Position numbers and translations under genes: made by a program. The notes under the pieces are model-generated. The model did not search any database, had not been told where the DNA came from, and saw only the letters and a program-made list of their open reading frames with translations. Below, one piece after another: positions 35,815 to 46,649 of a stretch of DNA of 55,881 bases. The first letter of the stretch is position 1. Each line of letters begins with the position of its first letter. The DNA comes from Rhodospirillaceae bacterium. GTDB taxonomy: Bacteria > Pseudomonadota > Alphaproteobacteria > GCA-2731375. The stretch is taken from the NCBI GenBank assembly GCA_018667855.1, contig JABIRL010000283.1, positions 1 through 55,881 of the forward strand. The letters run 5' to 3'.

Positions 35815-35902
35815 ATTATTTCGCTCACGCTTGTGTGCGGATACGCACCGCTCCGCGTGGGCGGCGCATCGGCGCCGGGCCGCCGTCGCGGCCTAAATGG
35901 CG

Positions 35903-37357
35903 CTAATCGTATCCGGTCGGTGCTTTGAAGCCATAGATTTCGGCTGAGGTCAGGCGGCAGAATTCGATGGCTGTTTTGTCCTCGCCCTCGGCCGCGACGG
36001 CTTGCAGGCCCAGGGGCAGGCCCTCGGGGCTTTGGCCCGCCGGCGCGACGGTGGAGGGCAGGAAGACCATGTTGGGATAGCCGGCCCAGAACATCTGATC
36101 GACGCCCCGTTGCGGCTTGCCATTCACGGTGATGAAACGGTTGTGGCGTTCGCCTTCCTGGTCATGGGGCCAGGCGGCGGAGGTGGCGGCGGGGCAGAGC
36201 AGGATATCCCATTCCTTGAAGAATTCCGCCCAGGCCCGGCGCATGAATTCGCGCTCGTTATCCAGGGCCAGCCACTCCCGGTGGGGCAGCAGCACGCCCT
36301 TTGCCATGCGAGCCAGATAGCTGTTGGGGTCGGTTTCCGGATCGGCGGCGACCTTGGCAAAATTTACCCGTTGTTCGTCCGTGGCACTGCCGGATGTGGC
36401 GGCCCTTAGTATGGTGATATAGACCTCGAACGCCCGGGCGGTATCCACATCAGGACGCGCGGTGTCGCTGACCGTGGCGCCCAGCTGGGCCATGCGGTCG
36501 GCCACGTTGGCCAGGCAATCCTGATAGGGTTGGTCGACCTCCGCCTCCCCGCTGCTCAACATCACGGCGACCTTGAAATCTTTCAGGGCGGTCTTGCGCG
36601 CCGGTGGCAATTCCAGGCGCCAGCCGGTTCCGGTATAGCGGTCCGGTCCCGCCATGATATCCAGGGACAGGGCCAGATCCTCGGCGCTGCGGGCCATGGG
36701 GCCGACAACGGCGATATCCGAATGACTGATCACGCCGGGTGGGGTATGGCCGTCGTCCGGTACGATGCCAAAGGTGGGCTTGTGCCCGAAAACGCCGCAA
36801 TAATGGGCCGGATTGCGGATTGAGGCGCCGATATCGCTGCCCGCTTCCAACCCGGTCAATCCAGCGGCCAGGGCGGCGGCGGAACCGCCCGAGGAGCCGC
36901 CGGGCGTCCGGCCTAGATCCCAAGGGTTGTTGGTGGTGCCGTAAATGTCGTTGAAGGACTGCCAATCGGCCAGATTGAGCGGTACGTTGGTCTTGCCAAA
37001 AATAATCGCGCCGGCGTCCAGAAGCCGATCCACGACAAAGGAGTTCTCCTCCGGGATATTGTCCTTCAATGCGGGAATGCCCCAGGTCGTCGGGCTGCCG
37101 ACCAGATCATAGGCTTCCTTTACGGTCATGGGCAGGCCATGCAGGGGCCCCCAGTCCTCGCCCCGGGCCAGGGCGTCATCGGCGGCCTTGGCTCTGGCTC
37201 TCGAACCTTCCACGTCCATCCAGATGATGGCGTTCAAGGCCGGATTGTATTTTTCCACCCGATCCAGATAGTGATCCAGCAGTTCGACGGCGCTGATCTC
37301 CTTTGCCTTGATCTTGGCGGCGAGTTCGACGGCCGTGGCGAAATGCAATTCAGACAT
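35903..37357 (-). CDS. Amidase-signature family amidohydrolase (second of three)
   Basis: A 484-residue amidase with a complete triad: Lys80 (MTVKEAYD), Ser155 in TPGGSSGGSA and Ser179 in DIGASIRNPAHYCG. The serine motif GASIRNP differs from GGSIRIP and is seen in bacterial and fungal-like amidases rather than GatA. The start is ATG 37357, which has a GGGAAG site and lies 4 nt after the stop of the CMD gene, so it ends a guaA-CMD-amidase transcription unit. The substrate is unknown. Compared with the first amidase, the insert regions differ, so this is not a recent duplication. Confidence 0.87.
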   Translation of the reverse strand: MSELHFATAVELAAKIKAKEISAVELLDHYLDRVEKYNPALNAIIWMDVEGSRARAKAADDALARGEDWGPLHGLPMTVKEAYDLVGSPTTWGIPALKDNIPEENSFVVDRLLDAGAIIFGKTNVPLNLADWQSFNDIYGTTNNPWDLGRTPGGSSGGSAAALAAGLTGLEAGSDIGASIRNPAHYCGVFGHKPTFGIVPDDGHTPPGVISHSDIAVVGPMARSAEDLALSLDIMAGPDRYTGTGWRLELPPARKTALKDFKVAVMLSSGEAEVDQPYQDCLANVADRMAQLGATVSDTARPDVDTARAFEVYITILRAATSGSATDEQRVNFAKVAADPETDPNSYLARMAKGVLLPHREWLALDNEREFMRRAWAEFFKEWDILLCPAATSAAWPHDQEGERHNRFITVNGKPQRGVDQMFWAGYPNMVFLPSTVAPAGQSPEGLPLGLQAVAAEGEDKTAIEFCRLTSAEIYGFKAPTGYD

Positions 37358-37361
37358 GGCT

Positions 37362-37685
37362 TTAATCTTCCCGTGCTTCGAAGACATCCTTGGCGATGGC
37401 GGCGGCGGTCAGGGCGGTGGGCCAGCCGGAATAAAACGCCATGTGGGTAATCGCCTCGATCAGCTCCTCCCTCGTCACGCCGTTGTCCAGTGCCCGGTTC
37501 AAATGGCCGGTCAACTGCCGTTCCCGGTTCATGGCCACCAGGCCGGCCACGGTGATCAGGCTGCGGTCCCGCTTCGACAGCTCCGGCCGCTCCCAGACGT
37601 CGGCGTAGGCGACCTGCTCGGTCAATTCCACCAGCTTCGGCGCCGTTTCGCGCAGGGCGTCCAGCCTGTTGGGTCTTTTACTCAT
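37362..37685 (-). CDS. Carboxymuconolactone decarboxylase family protein
   Basis: A 107-residue all-helical protein of the CMD/AhpD-like superfamily. The conserved block is SLITVAGLVAMNRERQLTGH followed by REELIEAITHMAFYSGWP. It has no CxxC, so it is not an AhpD-type peroxidase; it fits the CMD subgroup with His as the likely key residue (HLNRAL). ATG 37685 has a GGAG site and follows the guaA stop by 5 nt. No protocatechuate genes are nearby, so a true carboxymuconolactone role is unlikely. Confidence 0.85.
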   Translation of the reverse strand: MSKRPNRLDALRETAPKLVELTEQVAYADVWERPELSKRDRSLITVAGLVAMNRERQLTGHLNRALDNGVTREELIEAITHMAFYSGWPTALTAAAIAKDVFEARED

Positions 37686-37690
37686 GCTTG

Positions 37691-39268
37691 CTACTCCAGT
37701 TCGATGGTTCCGGGCGGTTTCGAGGTGACATCGTAGACCACCCGGTTGATGCCGCGTACCTCGTTGATGATGCGGGTCGAGGTGCGGCCCAGGAATTCGT
37801 GATCAAAGGGATAATAGTCCGCCGTCATGCCGTCGGTTGAGGTGACGGCGCGCAGGGCGCAGATATAATCATAGGTGCGTTGATCGCCCATGACGCCCAC
37901 GGTGCGCACGGGCAGCAGGGCGGCAAAGGCCTGCCAGATGGCGTCGTACAGGCCGGCCTTGCGGATCTCATCCAGATAGATGGCGTCGGCCCGGCGCAGG
38001 ATGGCTAGCTTGTCGGCGCTCAATTCGCCGGGACAGCGGATCGCCAGGCCGGGGCCCGGAAAAGGATGGCGGCCGACCAGGCTTTCGGGCAAGCCAAGCG
38101 TGCGGCCTAGATCCCGCACCTCGTCCTTGAACAATTCCCGCAAGGGTTCCACCAGTTCCATGTTCATGCGTTCGGGCAGGCCGCCCACGTTGTGGTGGGA
38201 TTTGATGGTGGCCGACGGCCCGCCCGAAGGCGAAACGGATTCGATAACGTCCGGGTACAACGTGCCCTGGGCCAAAAATTCCGCGCCGCCGATCCTGTTG
38301 GCCTCCTCCTCGAACACATCGATGAAGGTGGCGCCGATGATTTTCCGTTTCTGTTCGGGATCGCTGACCCCGTCCAATTTCGACAGGAAAAGCTCGGAGG
38401 CGTCCCGATGTACCAGGGCGAGATTGTAATGTTCCTGGAACAGGCTGACGACTTCCTCCGCCTCGCCCTCCCGCAGCAGGCCGTGATCGACGAACACACA
38501 GGTCAGCTGTTCGCCGATAGCCTCGTGCAGCAGGATCGCCACGACGGATGAATCGACGCCGCCCGACAAACCGCAAATGACCTTGCCGTCGCCGACCTGG
38601 GCCTTGACCCGCGCCTCCGCCTCCTGACGAAACGTCGCCATGTTCCAACTGCCCCGGCAGCCGGCCACATGATGGGTGAAATTCCGCAACAAGGCGGTGC
38701 CATCGGGGGTGTGCATGACTTCCGGATGAAACTGCACGCCATAAAACTTACGGGCGTCGTCGGCGATCACGGCGAAGGGGCAATTTTCCGATGTCCCCGC
38801 CACGCTGAAGCCGGGCGGCAGTTCCGTCACCCGGTCGCCATGGCTCATCCAGACCTGGTGCCGCTGGCCCGATTGCCACAGGCCGTCCAGCAAGGCGCAA
38901 TCGCCGCTGACCTCGACAAAGGCGCGGCCGAATTCCTGATGGTCCGACGGCTCCACCCGGCCGCCTAGTTGGGCGCACATGGTCTGCTGGCCATAGCAAA
39001 TTCCCAACACAGGGATGCCCATATCAAACAGGCTTTGCGGCGCCCTGGGGGTGTCGGCCTCGGTCGCCGATGACGGCCCGCCTGAGAGAATGACGCCATT
39101 GGGGCGGCTGGCCCGCAACGCCTCCTCACCCTTTGTATAGGGCACGATTTCGCAATAGACGTTGCTTTCCCGCAGGCGGCGGGCAATCAACTGCGTGACC
39201 TGACTGCCGAAATCGAGAATCAGGATTTTTTCCCCGGTATCTTTTGGGTCGTTGGCGTCTTTATTCAT
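37691..39268 (-). CDS. guaA: GMP synthase (glutamine-hydrolysing)
   Basis: GuaA aminates XMP to GMP with glutamine and ATP. The 525-residue protein has the glutaminase domain (Cys in [11 protein letters not shown], His in [10 protein letters not shown]), the ATP-pyrophosphatase P-loop [15 protein letters not shown], and the C-terminal dimer domain ending [14 protein letters not shown]. The length is normal. It lies downstream of guaB and the RsmB-type gene on the same strand, separated by the TPR gene, and is followed closely by CMD and amidase genes, which is less usual. Confidence 0.97.
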   Translation of the reverse strand: MNKDANDPKDTGEKILILDFGSQVTQLIARRLRESNVYCEIVPYTKGEEALRASRPNGVILSGGPSSATEADTPRAPQSLFDMGIPVLGICYGQQTMCAQLGGRVEPSDHQEFGRAFVEVSGDCALLDGLWQSGQRHQVWMSHGDRVTELPPGFSVAGTSENCPFAVIADDARKFYGVQFHPEVMHTPDGTALLRNFTHHVAGCRGSWNMATFRQEAEARVKAQVGDGKVICGLSGGVDSSVVAILLHEAIGEQLTCVFVDHGLLREGEAEEVVSLFQEHYNLALVHRDASELFLSKLDGVSDPEQKRKIIGATFIDVFEEEANRIGGAEFLAQGTLYPDVIESVSPSGGPSATIKSHHNVGGLPERMNMELVEPLRELFKDEVRDLGRTLGLPESLVGRHPFPGPGLAIRCPGELSADKLAILRRADAIYLDEIRKAGLYDAIWQAFAALLPVRTVGVMGDQRTYDYICALRAVTSTDGMTADYYPFDHEFLGRTSTRIINEVRGINRVVYDVTSKPPGTIELE

Positions 39269-39334
39269 GGGCCAGCTTTACGACGGCCCTTGGTCCCGGC
39301 GCAAGAAGCTATTCCCGCATCTTGCCGAAGCCGC

Positions 39335-39775
39335 CTATTTCGGGCGGTAGGTGGCGACGGCGGCTTTCAAGTCGTCATATTCCTCGCAGCCGAAAAAGCA
39401 GATTCGGTCCAGGGCGTCCAAATGTTTTTTCGCCATTTCCAGATTGCCCACCGCCAGATAGGTCTGCCCCACATATTCGTGGGCGCCCCGGTGTTCGGGG
39501 TTCATCTTCAGGGCGATGGCGTAATGTTTAAAGGCGTTGTCGAAATCACCCAGCTTCCGATGAGCAAATCCGATGTAGTTATGGATGCTGGCCGTGCCTT
39601 TGTTGGCCGCGACCTCCGCCTTTAACAAAGTGATGGCGCCGGGCCAATCCTGTGCCTTGATGGCCTGGACCGCGGCCGAGACCGATGGATTGCTCTCGTC
39701 CTCCTCACTACCCGCCGCAAAAGCTGTCGGGAGGCAGAGTGACAGGGCAATCAGAGAGGCGAACAAAAGTTTCAT
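39335..39775 (-). CDS. Periplasmic TPR-repeat protein
   Basis: A 146-residue exported protein. Signal peptide: MKLLFASLIALSLCLPTAFA, cleaved before AGSEED. The mature part holds about three TPR helical pairs (SIHNYIGFAHRKLGDFDNAF, ALKMNPEHRGAHEYVGQTYL, AVGNLEMAKKHLDALDRI), then a short tail with two cysteines (CFFGCEEYDDLKAAV). ATG 39775 has a GGGGATC site. It sits between the RsmB-type gene and guaA. TPRs mediate protein binding; the partner is unknown. Confidence 0.82.
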   Translation of the reverse strand: MKLLFASLIALSLCLPTAFAAGSEEDESNPSVSAAVQAIKAQDWPGAITLLKAEVAANKGTASIHNYIGFAHRKLGDFDNAFKHYAIALKMNPEHRGAHEYVGQTYLAVGNLEMAKKHLDALDRICFFGCEEYDDLKAAVATYRPK

Positions 39776-39836
39776 GGCAGATCCCCAATATTCCCAAAGC
39801 TGAGCAAGCTTAACCCGGCCGCACCTCACCTGCCTA

Positions 39837-41147
39837 TCAAGATTGCTTGCGCACGAGAACAGCCAGGAAGAAACCATCGGTACCATGTTGTGCCGGGGTC
39901 AGGCGCAAATAGGGACCGTCAAAGGGACAGGGGCCCTCCAGGACCTGCCGCCAAACCGCATCGGCGGGCAAGATCTCGAATTCGGGATGCGCGGACAAAA
40001 AACCATCGATCTGATCCTCGTTCTCTTCCATCAGGATCGAACAGGTGGCGTAGATCAGCCGTCCGCCAGGCTTCACCAGGGGTGCGGATCGGCGCAGGAT
40101 TTCGCCCTGGGTGAGGCCATATTGGGCCAATTGCCCGGCCGTCAGGCGCCATTTGCTTTCCGGGTTGCGGCGCCAGGCGCCGGAACCGCTGCAGGGTACA
40201 TCCAGCAACACCCGATCAGCCTTGCCGTCCAGATCAGCCAAGGTCGCGGCCGCTGCGGGGTCGGCCAGGGCATGAGTTTGAATATTGCGAACGCCCGCGC
40301 GCTGCAGCCTCTCCCGCAAGGGACGCATGCGGCGGGGATTGCTGTCAAAGGCGAAAATCTGCCCCTTGTTGTCCATTTGCGCCGCCAGGGCCAGGCTCTT
40401 ACCACCGGCACCGGCGCAATAGTCGACCACCTGCTGGCCCGGCTGAGCAGCGCATAACAGGGCGACAAGTTGCGAGCCTTCGTCCTGAACCTCGATTGTG
40501 CCGTTTTGATAGAGCGGGTGGTTGGCCAGGGAACGGCGGCCGTCCAGGCGAAGGGCATTGGGCGCGAAAGCACCGGGGGTGGTGGAAATATCCTCCGCCC
40601 CCAGACTTGCGGCAACCTCTCCGGCATTCGATTTCAGGGCATTGATTCTTAAATCAACACTGGCCCGGCCCATCATGGCCGCCATTTCGCCATCCAGGTT
40701 AGAGCCAAACCGCCGCGTCAGGCTCTGATCCAGCCATTCTGGATAATTGTTTCCGACCCAGGCCGGTGCCTTGTCATTCTCCGCTTGCGTCAGTCTGGAC
40801 AGCGTCGCCTGTTCTTCCCCATCCAAGTTGGCGGGGCCATACTGCGTGCCGTCAAAAAGCCCGGCGACGTCATCCATGTTTGCGTTGTCCGCGTTGTCCG
40901 CGTTGTCTGGGGCCGTCAAATGGGCCAAGAGCAGGCGGCGGCTGTCGGTGCCGCCGGCGCGCCAGGCATATTCGCCGCGGCGACGCAGCACGTCATAGAC
41001 CATGTCCGTGACCGCGCGCCGGTCCTTGGATCCGGCGTAGCGGCGGCTGCGAAAATAGTTCCCGACCAGACGGTCGGCGGGCGTTTGTGTACCGGCGATC
41101 TGCTCAATCAATTCGATCGCCGCCTGTAGCCGCGCCCCCGGTGTCAT
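39837..41147 (-). CDS. RsmB/NOP family RNA (cytosine-5) methyltransferase
   Basis: A 436-residue SAM-dependent RNA m5C methyltransferase. An N-terminal NusB-like helical region (residues 1-100) precedes the catalytic domain with SAM motif VVDYCAGAGGKSLALAAQMD, the proton-donor Cys in DVPCSGSGAWRRNPESKW and the nucleophile Cys in YATCSILMEENEDQ. The target is probably 16S rRNA C967 or a similar site, but the alphaproteobacterial family is divergent, so I do not use rsmB as its symbol. The gene starts 9 nt after the guaB stop. A 9-bp tandem repeat (40882-40908) encodes NADNADNAN near residue 86. Confidence 0.9.
   Translation of the reverse strand: MTPGARLQAAIELIEQIAGTQTPADRLVGNYFRSRRYAGSKDRRAVTDMVYDVLRRRGEYAWRAGGTDSRRLLLAHLTAPDNADNADNANMDDVAGLFDGTQYGPANLDGEEQATLSRLTQAENDKAPAWVGNNYPEWLDQSLTRRFGSNLDGEMAAMMGRASVDLRINALKSNAGEVAASLGAEDISTTPGAFAPNALRLDGRRSLANHPLYQNGTIEVQDEGSQLVALLCAAQPGQQVVDYCAGAGGKSLALAAQMDNKGQIFAFDSNPRRMRPLRERLQRAGVRNIQTHALADPAAAATLADLDGKADRVLLDVPCSGSGAWRRNPESKWRLTAGQLAQYGLTQGEILRRSAPLVKPGGRLIYATCSILMEENEDQIDGFLSAHPEFEILPADAVWRQVLEGPCPFDGPYLRLTPAQHGTDGFFLAVLVRKQS
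40882..40908. repeat. 9-bp tandem repeat in the RsmB-type gene
   Basis: GCGTTGTCC occurs twice in tandem, then GCGTTGTCT, encoding an NADNAD-type tripeptide repeat in a loop between the NusB-like and catalytic parts. It keeps the frame, so copy-number change would only vary the linker. Confidence 0.85.
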
Positions 41148-41156
41148 GAGCCGCGC

Positions 41157-42710
<1,554 letters not shown>

Positions 42711-42800
42711 TTATCACAAGACCGAGAACAAAAATTTCGCCGCAAGTTTCGCGCGGTCTTCCTTTGGCGGCGGCCGGGGGCTGCCACCTTTTCGCCCATC

Positions 42801-43502
42801 TTAGGGCTTGCTCCTATCGGCGATCGCCTCGGCTTCCATGTCGCCCCGCACGCCGTCCTGGGCTTCGTCGCTGTACATGGCGGGATAATGTTTCATGAAG
42901 GACGCCTTGATATCCGCCAGCGGCGTATCGGCGAACGAGCCGTGATCGGTGATATATTCCATATGCAGATTGCCGGACGCATCGTAGGGATGGAAGACTG
43001 AATCGGTACGGCCGTCGAATTCCAGGGGCAGCGTGCCAAATTTCTCGCACAGGCTAAGATTAAACGCCGGGGTCGCCTTAACCCATTTGTCTTCCAGATA
43101 GATTTCGACAAAGCCGTGATAGACGAACAGGTCCGTCTGCATCAGTTCGATCATCCGTTCGGAGGCCAGATGGTTGCGCACATCGGCGAAACCCAGCCGC
43201 GTCGGAATGCCCAATACACGGCAGGCGGCGGCCAACAAAGCTCCCTTGGTGATGCAGAAACCGTTGCCCCGCTCCAAGACGGTGGAGCCTTTCATGCCGT
43301 ATTCCGTCATCTCGACGCCATAGGGGTCGTAGCGGAATTCGTCGCGGACGGCGTAATACAAGCGCACCGCCTTTTCCAGATCGGTGCCGTCCTTGCCACC
43401 GGCGCGGTGGGCAAACTCAATTACCGCCGGATGGTCGCTATCCACGAATATCGCGGGCTGCAGAAAGGGTTGGAATTCTTCGATGGCCGTGGCTTCACTC
43501 AT
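42801..43502 (-). CDS. Transglutaminase-like family protein
   Basis: A 233-residue protein with the transglutaminase-like (cysteine peptidase) core. The nucleophile Cys is in GNGFCITKGALLAAACRVLG, and the His in VYHGFVEIYLEDKWVKATPA. The third triad residue, usually Asp in VDPT-type sequence, is occupied by ATPAFN, so the acid is missing or replaced by Thr/Asn. Further family blocks are YDASGNLHMEYITDHGSFAD and LPLEFDGRTDSVFHP. There is no signal peptide. It is the last gene before the terminator. A cysteine protease or amidase role in the cytoplasm is likely, with unknown substrate. Confidence 0.83.
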   Translation of the reverse strand: MSEATAIEEFQPFLQPAIFVDSDHPAVIEFAHRAGGKDGTDLEKAVRLYYAVRDEFRYDPYGVEMTEYGMKGSTVLERGNGFCITKGALLAAACRVLGIPTRLGFADVRNHLASERMIELMQTDLFVYHGFVEIYLEDKWVKATPAFNLSLCEKFGTLPLEFDGRTDSVFHPYDASGNLHMEYITDHGSFADTPLADIKASFMKHYPAMYSDEAQDGVRGDMEAEAIADRSKP

Positions 43503-43560
43503 TGGTGCTGCTCTTTTTTGAGAAATCGTGCCTCCATATAAACCAAATTTTCGCCCGCGC

Positions 43561-44343
43561 CTATCCCTCCCGCTGTTCAATATCCATATCGTTATCCATA
43601 TCATCGTCAGTATCGTTCCCCGCGCCCCGATAGCCCGTGGCGACCACGTACATCTCGGCCGAGCCGGCGCGGGAGGCCTCTGGCTTGGCATGGCGGACAT
43701 GGACGAAGTCCTTTTTCAAATCCGCCAACAGGGTTCCTTCGGTACCGCCCTGCCAGACCTTGGCGACGAATCCGCCCCCCGGTGCCAAGACGGAACGGGC
43801 CAGATCCAGCGCCGCTTCGGCAAGGGCGATTATGCGCAGATGATCCGTGGCCCGGTGTCCCGTGGCAGGCGGTGCCATGTCGCTCAATACCAGATCCGCC
43901 GGGCCGTCCAAAGCGTCGCGGATCGCCGCTTCAGTGGCCAGATCGGTCGCGTCGCCGACCAGCGTCATGCAGCCGGCTACCTCGTCCATCTCATTCACGT
44001 CGACAGCCAGGATTTTGCCCCGAGGACCCAGCGCGTGGAGCAGAACCTGGGTCCAGCCGCCAGGTGCGGCACCCAGATCAACCACGGCCTGGCCCTTTTT
44101 CAGTAGTTTGAATTTTTCGTCTAATTGCAGCAGTTTGTAGGCGGCGCGGGAGCGATAGCCATCCTTTTTCGCTGCCACCACATAGGGATCGTTCAGCTGT
44201 CTTTGCAGCCAACGTGTGGACGAGGTCTTGCGCCGCCGCGCCGTGCGCACGCGAACCGCCAGATTGCGCCCGGAAGGCCGGGATTTACCGCCGCCCTTGC
44301 CCGCGCCTCCAGGACCTCCCGAACCTTTCGAACGGCCGGTCAT
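43561..44343 (-). CDS. rlmE: 23S rRNA 2'-O-methyltransferase RlmE (FtsJ/RrmJ)
   Basis: RlmE methylates U2552 of 23S rRNA in 50S maturation. The 260-residue protein has the SAM motif VVDLGAAPGGWTQVLLHAL and the K-D-K-E residues: Lys in RSRAAYKLLQ, Asp in VLSDMAPPATG, Lys in GGFVAKVWQGG and Glu in SRAGSAEMYVVATGY. A basic 40-residue N-terminal extension (GGAGKGGGKSRPSGR) may aid RNA binding. The start is ATG 44343; an ATG at 44409 has no ribosome site and lies inside ppx. It directly follows ppx and probably shares its message. Confidence 0.94.
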   Translation of the reverse strand: MTGRSKGSGGPGGAGKGGGKSRPSGRNLAVRVRTARRRKTSSTRWLQRQLNDPYVVAAKKDGYRSRAAYKLLQLDEKFKLLKKGQAVVDLGAAPGGWTQVLLHALGPRGKILAVDVNEMDEVAGCMTLVGDATDLATEAAIRDALDGPADLVLSDMAPPATGHRATDHLRIIALAEAALDLARSVLAPGGGFVAKVWQGGTEGTLLADLKKDFVHVRHAKPEASRAGSAEMYVVATGYRGAGNDTDDDMDNDMDIEQREG

Positions 44344-44374
44344 CGGCTTTCTTTCAGTCCGCCGCGGCGGGGTT

Positions 44375-45388
44375 TCATAGGGCTGCGCCGTTCGTGCTGA
44401 TGCGTTCATTCGCAGGCGCAGTCGCGGCGGTGGCTTGATCCCATCGCATCAGCGACAACAATAGCCCTTCGCGCACGCCGCGATCCGCGACGCGCAAACG
44501 CTCTACCGGCCAGGTGCGGCGTATAGCTTCCAATATGGCGCAACCCGCCACCACCAAATCCGCCCGGCCGCGGCCAATACAGGGGTGCGCTGCACGTTGT
44601 TCCAACTTCATATTACGCAATTTTTCCGCCGCCGCACCGGCATCGGCAAATGACAGCCACAGACCGTCGACCCGTTGGCGGTCATATTTTTGCAGCCCCA
44701 AATGCACGCCTGACAAGGTGGTCACGGTGCCCGAGGTACCGATCATCTGCACCCCACCCTGGCGAATGTGTCGATTAATATCATTGGCGGTTTCAAACGC
44801 GCACAACTGGCCGCCAATTTGCTGCACCAGAGCCTCGAACTCTGCCGGCGAGAAATCACCACTGCCGTGGCGCTCGGCAATGCTGACCACGCCATGGGGC
44901 AGCGAGGTCATGGCAATTGGCTTTATCCCCGCCTCCGCGTCATGGCGGGCCCAAATCAACTCGGTACTGCCGCCGCCGATGTCGAATACCAAGGCGAAAC
45001 GGGCTTCCTCGGCCAACAGCGGACGGCATGCGGCGACCGCCAGATTGGCTTCTTCCTCGGCCGAAATGGTTTCTATGAACAGCCCGGCTTCCTGATTCAC
45101 CCGTTTGAGGAATTCGTCGCAATTCTCGGCCCTGCGGCAGGCGGCGGTGGCGACGCAGCGGGCGCGAGTCACCTTGCGCCGACGCATCTTATCGGCGCAG
45201 ACCTTAAGAGCGGCGATGGTGCGCTTCATGGCCTCTTCCGACAGGCGCAGGCTGCCGTCAACGCCTTCGCCCAAACGGACGATACGGGAAAAGGCATCTA
45301 CCACGCGAAACCCTTCCGCTGCCGGACGGGCGACCAGCAAGCGGCAATTGTTGGTGCCCAGGTCAATGGCGGCATAGGTATGCTCCAT
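44375..45388 (-). CDS. Ppx/GppA family phosphatase
   Basis: A 337-residue exopolyphosphatase/guanosine pentaphosphatase family enzyme acting on polyphosphate or pppGpp. The sugar-kinase-like ATPase fold is visible: phosphate-1 motif AAIDLGTNNCRLLVARP, phosphate-2 motif ALVFDIGGGSTELIW. A TSGTVTTLSGVHLGLQ block follows. It lacks the C-terminal HD-type domain found in E. coli Ppx, being the short alphaproteobacterial form. ATG 45388 has an AGGGCGG site. It starts a leftward group with rlmE and is divergent from tRNA-Gln. Confidence 0.9.
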   Translation of the reverse strand: MEHTYAAIDLGTNNCRLLVARPAAEGFRVVDAFSRIVRLGEGVDGSLRLSEEAMKRTIAALKVCADKMRRRKVTRARCVATAACRRAENCDEFLKRVNQEAGLFIETISAEEEANLAVAACRPLLAEEARFALVFDIGGGSTELIWARHDAEAGIKPIAMTSLPHGVVSIAERHGSGDFSPAEFEALVQQIGGQLCAFETANDINRHIRQGGVQMIGTSGTVTTLSGVHLGLQKYDRQRVDGLWLSFADAGAAAEKLRNMKLEQRAAHPCIGRGRADLVVAGCAILEAIRRTWPVERLRVADRGVREGLLLSLMRWDQATAATAPANERISTNGAAL

Positions 45389-45530
45389 ATGGCCGCCCTG
45401 ATGACCTGGTCTGTTGCTACCCTGTTCTTTCACCGCCTGTTCGGCCCCAAATAGGTGTGATTCTTCTTATATGACACCTTGACCTCTTGCTGCCGTCCTG
45501 GCAATAGGCTGGATTACGGGCCGCGATCGG

Positions 45531-45559
45531 TTGACATTGTGGCGGCCGCTTCATAGTTT
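45531..45559 (+). promoter_or_regulatory. Sigma70 promoter for tRNA-Gln
   Basis: Perfect -35 TTGACA (45531-45536), 17-nt spacer, -10 TAGTTT (45554-45559). A start near 45567 would leave about a 39-nt leader before the tRNA. Confidence 0.75.
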
Positions 45560-45605
45560 GCGCCCAATCTCGGTTTTCGGGCGTTGTTGCGGCCAAGGCC
45601 CATGT

Positions 45606-45679
45606 TGGGGACTCGTCTAATGGTAGGACAGCGGACTCTGACTCCGTAAGTCCAGGTTCGAATCCTGGGTCCCCAACCA
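45606..45679 (+). tRNA. tRNA-Gln (anticodon CTG)
   Basis: A 74-nt cloverleaf with encoded CCA. Acceptor TGGGGAC pairs with GTCCCCA; anticodon stem GCGGA/TCCGT (one G-T) encloses CTCTGAC with anticodon CTG; the T arm includes CAGGTTCGAATCCTG. A sigma70 promoter lies upstream. Confidence 0.97.
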
Positions 45680-45720
45680 CTCATACAGCACCCAGCCGCC
45701 GTCGTAAGGCCTTTCCCCGA

Positions 45721-46521
45721 TCAAGGTTCCGGCCATAGGGTCGTGCTCCGGCCATTTAGGCGATAAGCCAACAGGCCTATATATTCATGCATGGCAACAC
45801 GGATGGCGCCTAGGCCACTGCCGAGGTTGAAGCCCAGTCGCAAGGCCACGGATTGACGTCGCCCGGCCATGGGCGGCGCGGCAACAACGGGCCAGCCTTG
45901 AGCACGAAATACCGCCATGGCACGGGGCATGTGCCAGGCGGTAGTCACTAGCAACCAGCGTTCACCACCCTTGGGCCGAGCCAAGGCACGCCCCATCACG
46001 GCATTTTCATATGTATCGCGGGAGCGGTCCTCGATCATCAGCCGGTCAGCCACAATTCCACGACTGACCAGGTAATCCGCAATCAGAACGGCCTCTGCTC
46101 GTGAGCTCTTGCCACCGCTGCGGTCAACATTGCCGCCGCAGATCAGCAGTCGGGCCCGTGGAAACGCGCGCGCCAGGCGCATGAATTCGACCATTCGGCT
46201 GGCCGCGCGACCCGGTACCACATGGCCCATTTTTTGGGATAGGCCAAGATTGACCACCGCCCCTGACAGCAAAACTATTCCATGCGCGGGGCCGGCGTCG
46301 ACATCGTAAGGAGCGAATTGGTTCCGAAGCGGCGCCAGGACCCAGCTGCCCAAGGGCAGCACCGCTATCAATAACAACACGATCGTCACCAGGCTGGCCA
46401 ACCAGGCGCCTTGGCGCCGCCAGCGTGACCACAGCATGATTGTCGCCAGACACAACAGGATCAGCGTCAGGTTCAAAGGCGTTGCCAGACCCCAGAACAT
46501 TTTGGCTATGGAATAAAACAT
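45721..46521 (-). CDS. YdcF family membrane protein (DUF218)
   Basis: A 266-residue protein with two N-terminal membrane helices (about 12-32, LATPLNLTLILLCLATIML, and 40-62, LASLVTIVLLLIAVLPLG) and a DUF218 (ElyC/SanA/YdcF) domain from residue 78. Domain blocks are HGIVLLSGAVVNLG, LLICGGNVDRSGG and a DRSRDTYENAVMGRAL segment typical of the family, with LLVTTAWHMPRAMAVFRAQG. ElyC-type members affect envelope and peptidoglycan precursor levels; the exact role here is unknown. A GGAG site precedes ATG 46521. It is convergent with tRNA-Gln. Confidence 0.88.
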   Translation of the reverse strand: MFYSIAKMFWGLATPLNLTLILLCLATIMLWSRWRRQGAWLASLVTIVLLLIAVLPLGSWVLAPLRNQFAPYDVDAGPAHGIVLLSGAVVNLGLSQKMGHVVPGRAASRMVEFMRLARAFPRARLLICGGNVDRSGGKSSRAEAVLIADYLVSRGIVADRLMIEDRSRDTYENAVMGRALARPKGGERWLLVTTAWHMPRAMAVFRAQGWPVVAAPPMAGRRQSVALRLGFNLGSGLGAIRVAMHEYIGLLAYRLNGRSTTLWPEP

Positions 46522-46649
46522 GGCATGGCTCCACGATTAGGCCGAATTGGTTGTGCCCATGATAAGTGAATTTCGACGGCGACAGCGACCGTCAAATGAT
46601 TATGATGTCCGTATCGCGCCCCACGAAATCACGGGAAGAATGATACCGC

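Noticed and set aside
35815-35902. A hairpin GTGCG-GATA-CGCAC between the enoyl-CoA hydratase and amidase genes as a terminator
   Set aside because: The 5-bp stem is short and has no T-run, so it is not distinguishable from chance in GC-rich DNA.
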